The notes beneath the pieces were generated by a model. The model did no database searches, was not told the DNA's origin, and saw only the letters and a list, made by a program, of their open reading frames with translations. The translations under genes and the position numbers were made by a program. From contig NC_034409.1 of NCBI RefSeq assembly GCF_002078875.1, forward strand, positions 103,945,226 through 104,009,225: 64,000 bases of DNA. The letters run 5' to 3'. Shown one piece after another: positions 62,191 through 64,000 of the stretch (positions within the stretch are counted from its first letter, which is position 1; each line of letters starts with the position of its first letter). This stretch comes from Numida meleagris (taxonomy: Eukaryota > Chordata > Aves > Galliformes > Numididae).

Positions 62191-64000
62191 GATTCTAGCA
62201 TCCCTCAGGCTTCTGCCTACCAAGCTGTGGGGGCCAGGAAACCTGCGCCCTTGTACCTGGGATGTCCCTACAGACAGAGACTGCATTTTGAATTGATGGG
62301 TTTTGGCCCGGAGGGGGTATGATTCGAGAAAACAGTGGCAATGGCAATATGCAGCTGGCTGGCATAAGCACCATGAAGTGCATCCAGACCTCAGAGCTCC
62401 CTAGGGAGTGACATGCAGGCTGCCCTGGGTATAGCTTGCAGGATGGGTCCAGTGCAGTAACAGCAGAGCGTGGTGTGAAGGTTGTAGTAGGATTGCCTCT
62501 AAGCTTCCACAGAAAAGATGCAGATGTTCCTGTATTTGGGGCATTTGAAAGTAAAACAGCCAGAGGCATTTTTTACATGCTGCAGGAAGCAATTCTGCAT
62601 CAGCAGGGAACAGGTCTCTATCTTTTGACAGCCATCCTAGCCTTAGGAAACAGTGTTTATGAAGTCCACAAATCAGACCTAACCCCCTCTCTGCTCTGCA
62701 AGCAGGCCATGTTTTAAATCTGTGTATTAGATTTTCTTTCTAAATTGTTTTATCCTCCTCTCACAAACCCAAACAATTCCCAGACAGTGACTCGTGCTGA
62801 CTAATCCAGTCTGGGAGACTTCTAGGTGTCCCTGTAACTTAAAACCAGAAAACAAGCTTCCTAATTCAGTAGCTAGACATTCCAATGAAGACCTGCAGGT
62901 TCTGAGCCTTTATTTTCCTTCTCCTCAGAGTTAAACATGCTTTTATCTGTACGGAGTCTCCCTCCCCCAGCAGGCGAGAGCTGTGATGAGCTGCAGTTTG
63001 GACATTCCTTCCCTGAGACGCTGTCCACATTAGGACTTCTGCTCCACAGGGCATCCGGGAGGCAAAGTTAATGCAAGCCCTCAGCAGAGTTAAACAGGGA
63101 TAAAAGGTGCTGTCTTCCTGCAGCTGGGGGGTGCCTAAGGAGACATGCTCCCGAAGCATCTTACAGACCTGTAAAAAAACCCGTGTTGTAAAAATATAGT
63201 GGGACACTGTTAAACAATATTTTTGGCCCATTTACAGTTCTGGACTGAGTCATACTTCAGTGATGTCTGGAAACCACAGTGTCATTACAAGGTCTTCCAG
63301 CACTGTAGCAGTGGCAGGGCTGATAGGTTTATAAGCTATGAACGCTGTGAACAAGATCTGTCTCAGAGCAGCTAATACAGAGTTTACAGTCAGTTCTGTG
63401 ACCGCACACATAGCACCAATACCAGGATTTCTGTGCCTGCTCAGAAAAAGGGTACAACTTCTGGGCACAGTACACTCACCACTCACCACTTGTTTGTCTT
63501 GCGTGACAAGCCACTGAAAAGAGGAAAAAAAAAGTCATGTAAACCAAAGGTAACACACCTGTGTTGTCTTTCCAGGACATCTGTGTTGAGTCGTATGGTG
63601 CCTTTCAGGCGTATATTATTTAATATGCTGCTTTAGCTCTGAAGCCTGACTCCAGAGGGAGTGGTTTCCTTATTGCACAAGTCAAACAAAGCAGTGCAGA
63701 GAACACCCACGACAATGGCCTTTATAATTAAAGCCCGTCAAAAGCTGTCAGACAGGGTGTAAGGGTAGAACAACAAGTCAACAACTGTGTGGGTTCACCC
63801 TGCCAGCCCCTCCTCTCACAAACAGCAGCCTCCAGCCTTTGTATTCCTCACCTTTTTGCTCTTCTTCCTCCCCCTCAAAAAAGGTGGGGCTGAGCTGGCC
63901 TCTCTCAGCTGCCGAAGGAAGGCACGGCCAAGCCACTTGCCCTGCAGGGATGCCCAGGGGCAGCTCCTCGGAGAGCAGAGGGTCCAGGGAGGGTAGCTGC
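62191..64000. other. Intergenic region to the right edge, no gene seen
   Basis: No exon recognised. RUNX1, expected on this side from conserved gene order, does not begin within the window as far as I can see; its distal first exon (Met-Ala-Ser-Asp-Ser-Ile-Phe) was looked for among the open frames and not found. Confidence 0.5.

Noticed and set aside
50582..64000. RUNX1 first exon
   Set aside because: Expected on this side from conserved gene order, but none of its known N-terminal or Runt-domain sequence was found in any frame.

Overview
This window is vertebrate, and specifically avian, nuclear DNA. The signs are about two dozen CR1 LINE fragments carrying the typical bird 3' tail (the 'gattctatgattctatg' type), small introns, CpG-island promoters and two recognisable genes whose order matches the conserved RCAN1-CLIC6-RUNX1 block (human chromosome 21q22, chicken chromosome 1). 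The species cannot be fixed from this sequence alone. A galliform or a close relative is a reasonable guess.

Layout. (1) Positions 1-2000: the first coding exon of RCAN1 (calcipressin-1) lies on the minus strand at 1430-1657 inside a CpG island. Its first intron runs off the left edge, and a 125-base assembly gap (1258-1382) sits just inside that intron. (2) Positions 2000-13600: a head-to-head intergenic region of about 12 kb with CR1 copies, a long polypurine tract, a back-to-back CR1 pair that retains reverse-transcriptase motifs, and a 39-bp minisatellite. (3) Positions 13600-43230: CLIC6 on the plus strand, with six coding exons (13917-15302, 37314-37423, 37873-37998, 39073-39179, 39563-39744, 41345-41506). 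They join in frame to a 690-residue protein. A long acidic, 14-residue-periodic N-terminal region comes from exon 1, followed by the CLIC/GST-like module with its CPFS active-site motif. Intron 1 is 22 kb. (4) Positions 43231-64000: mostly CR1-sprinkled intergenic DNA on the side where RUNX1 is expected; no RUNX1 exon was recognised. It holds a possible unrecognised four-exon gene for a small secreted protein on the minus strand (47480-50581), supported by a signal peptide, compatible exon phases and a TATA-like element, and an orphan CpG-rich patch near 57.3-57.6 kb.

RCAN1 inhibits calcineurin, and CLIC6 is a redox-fold protein that can associate with membranes. They share a divergent arrangement, but nothing in the sequence shows that they are co-regulated. 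I see no prokaryotic-type system, CRISPR array, tRNA, rRNA or viral gene. The most novel candidate is the small secreted-protein gene.
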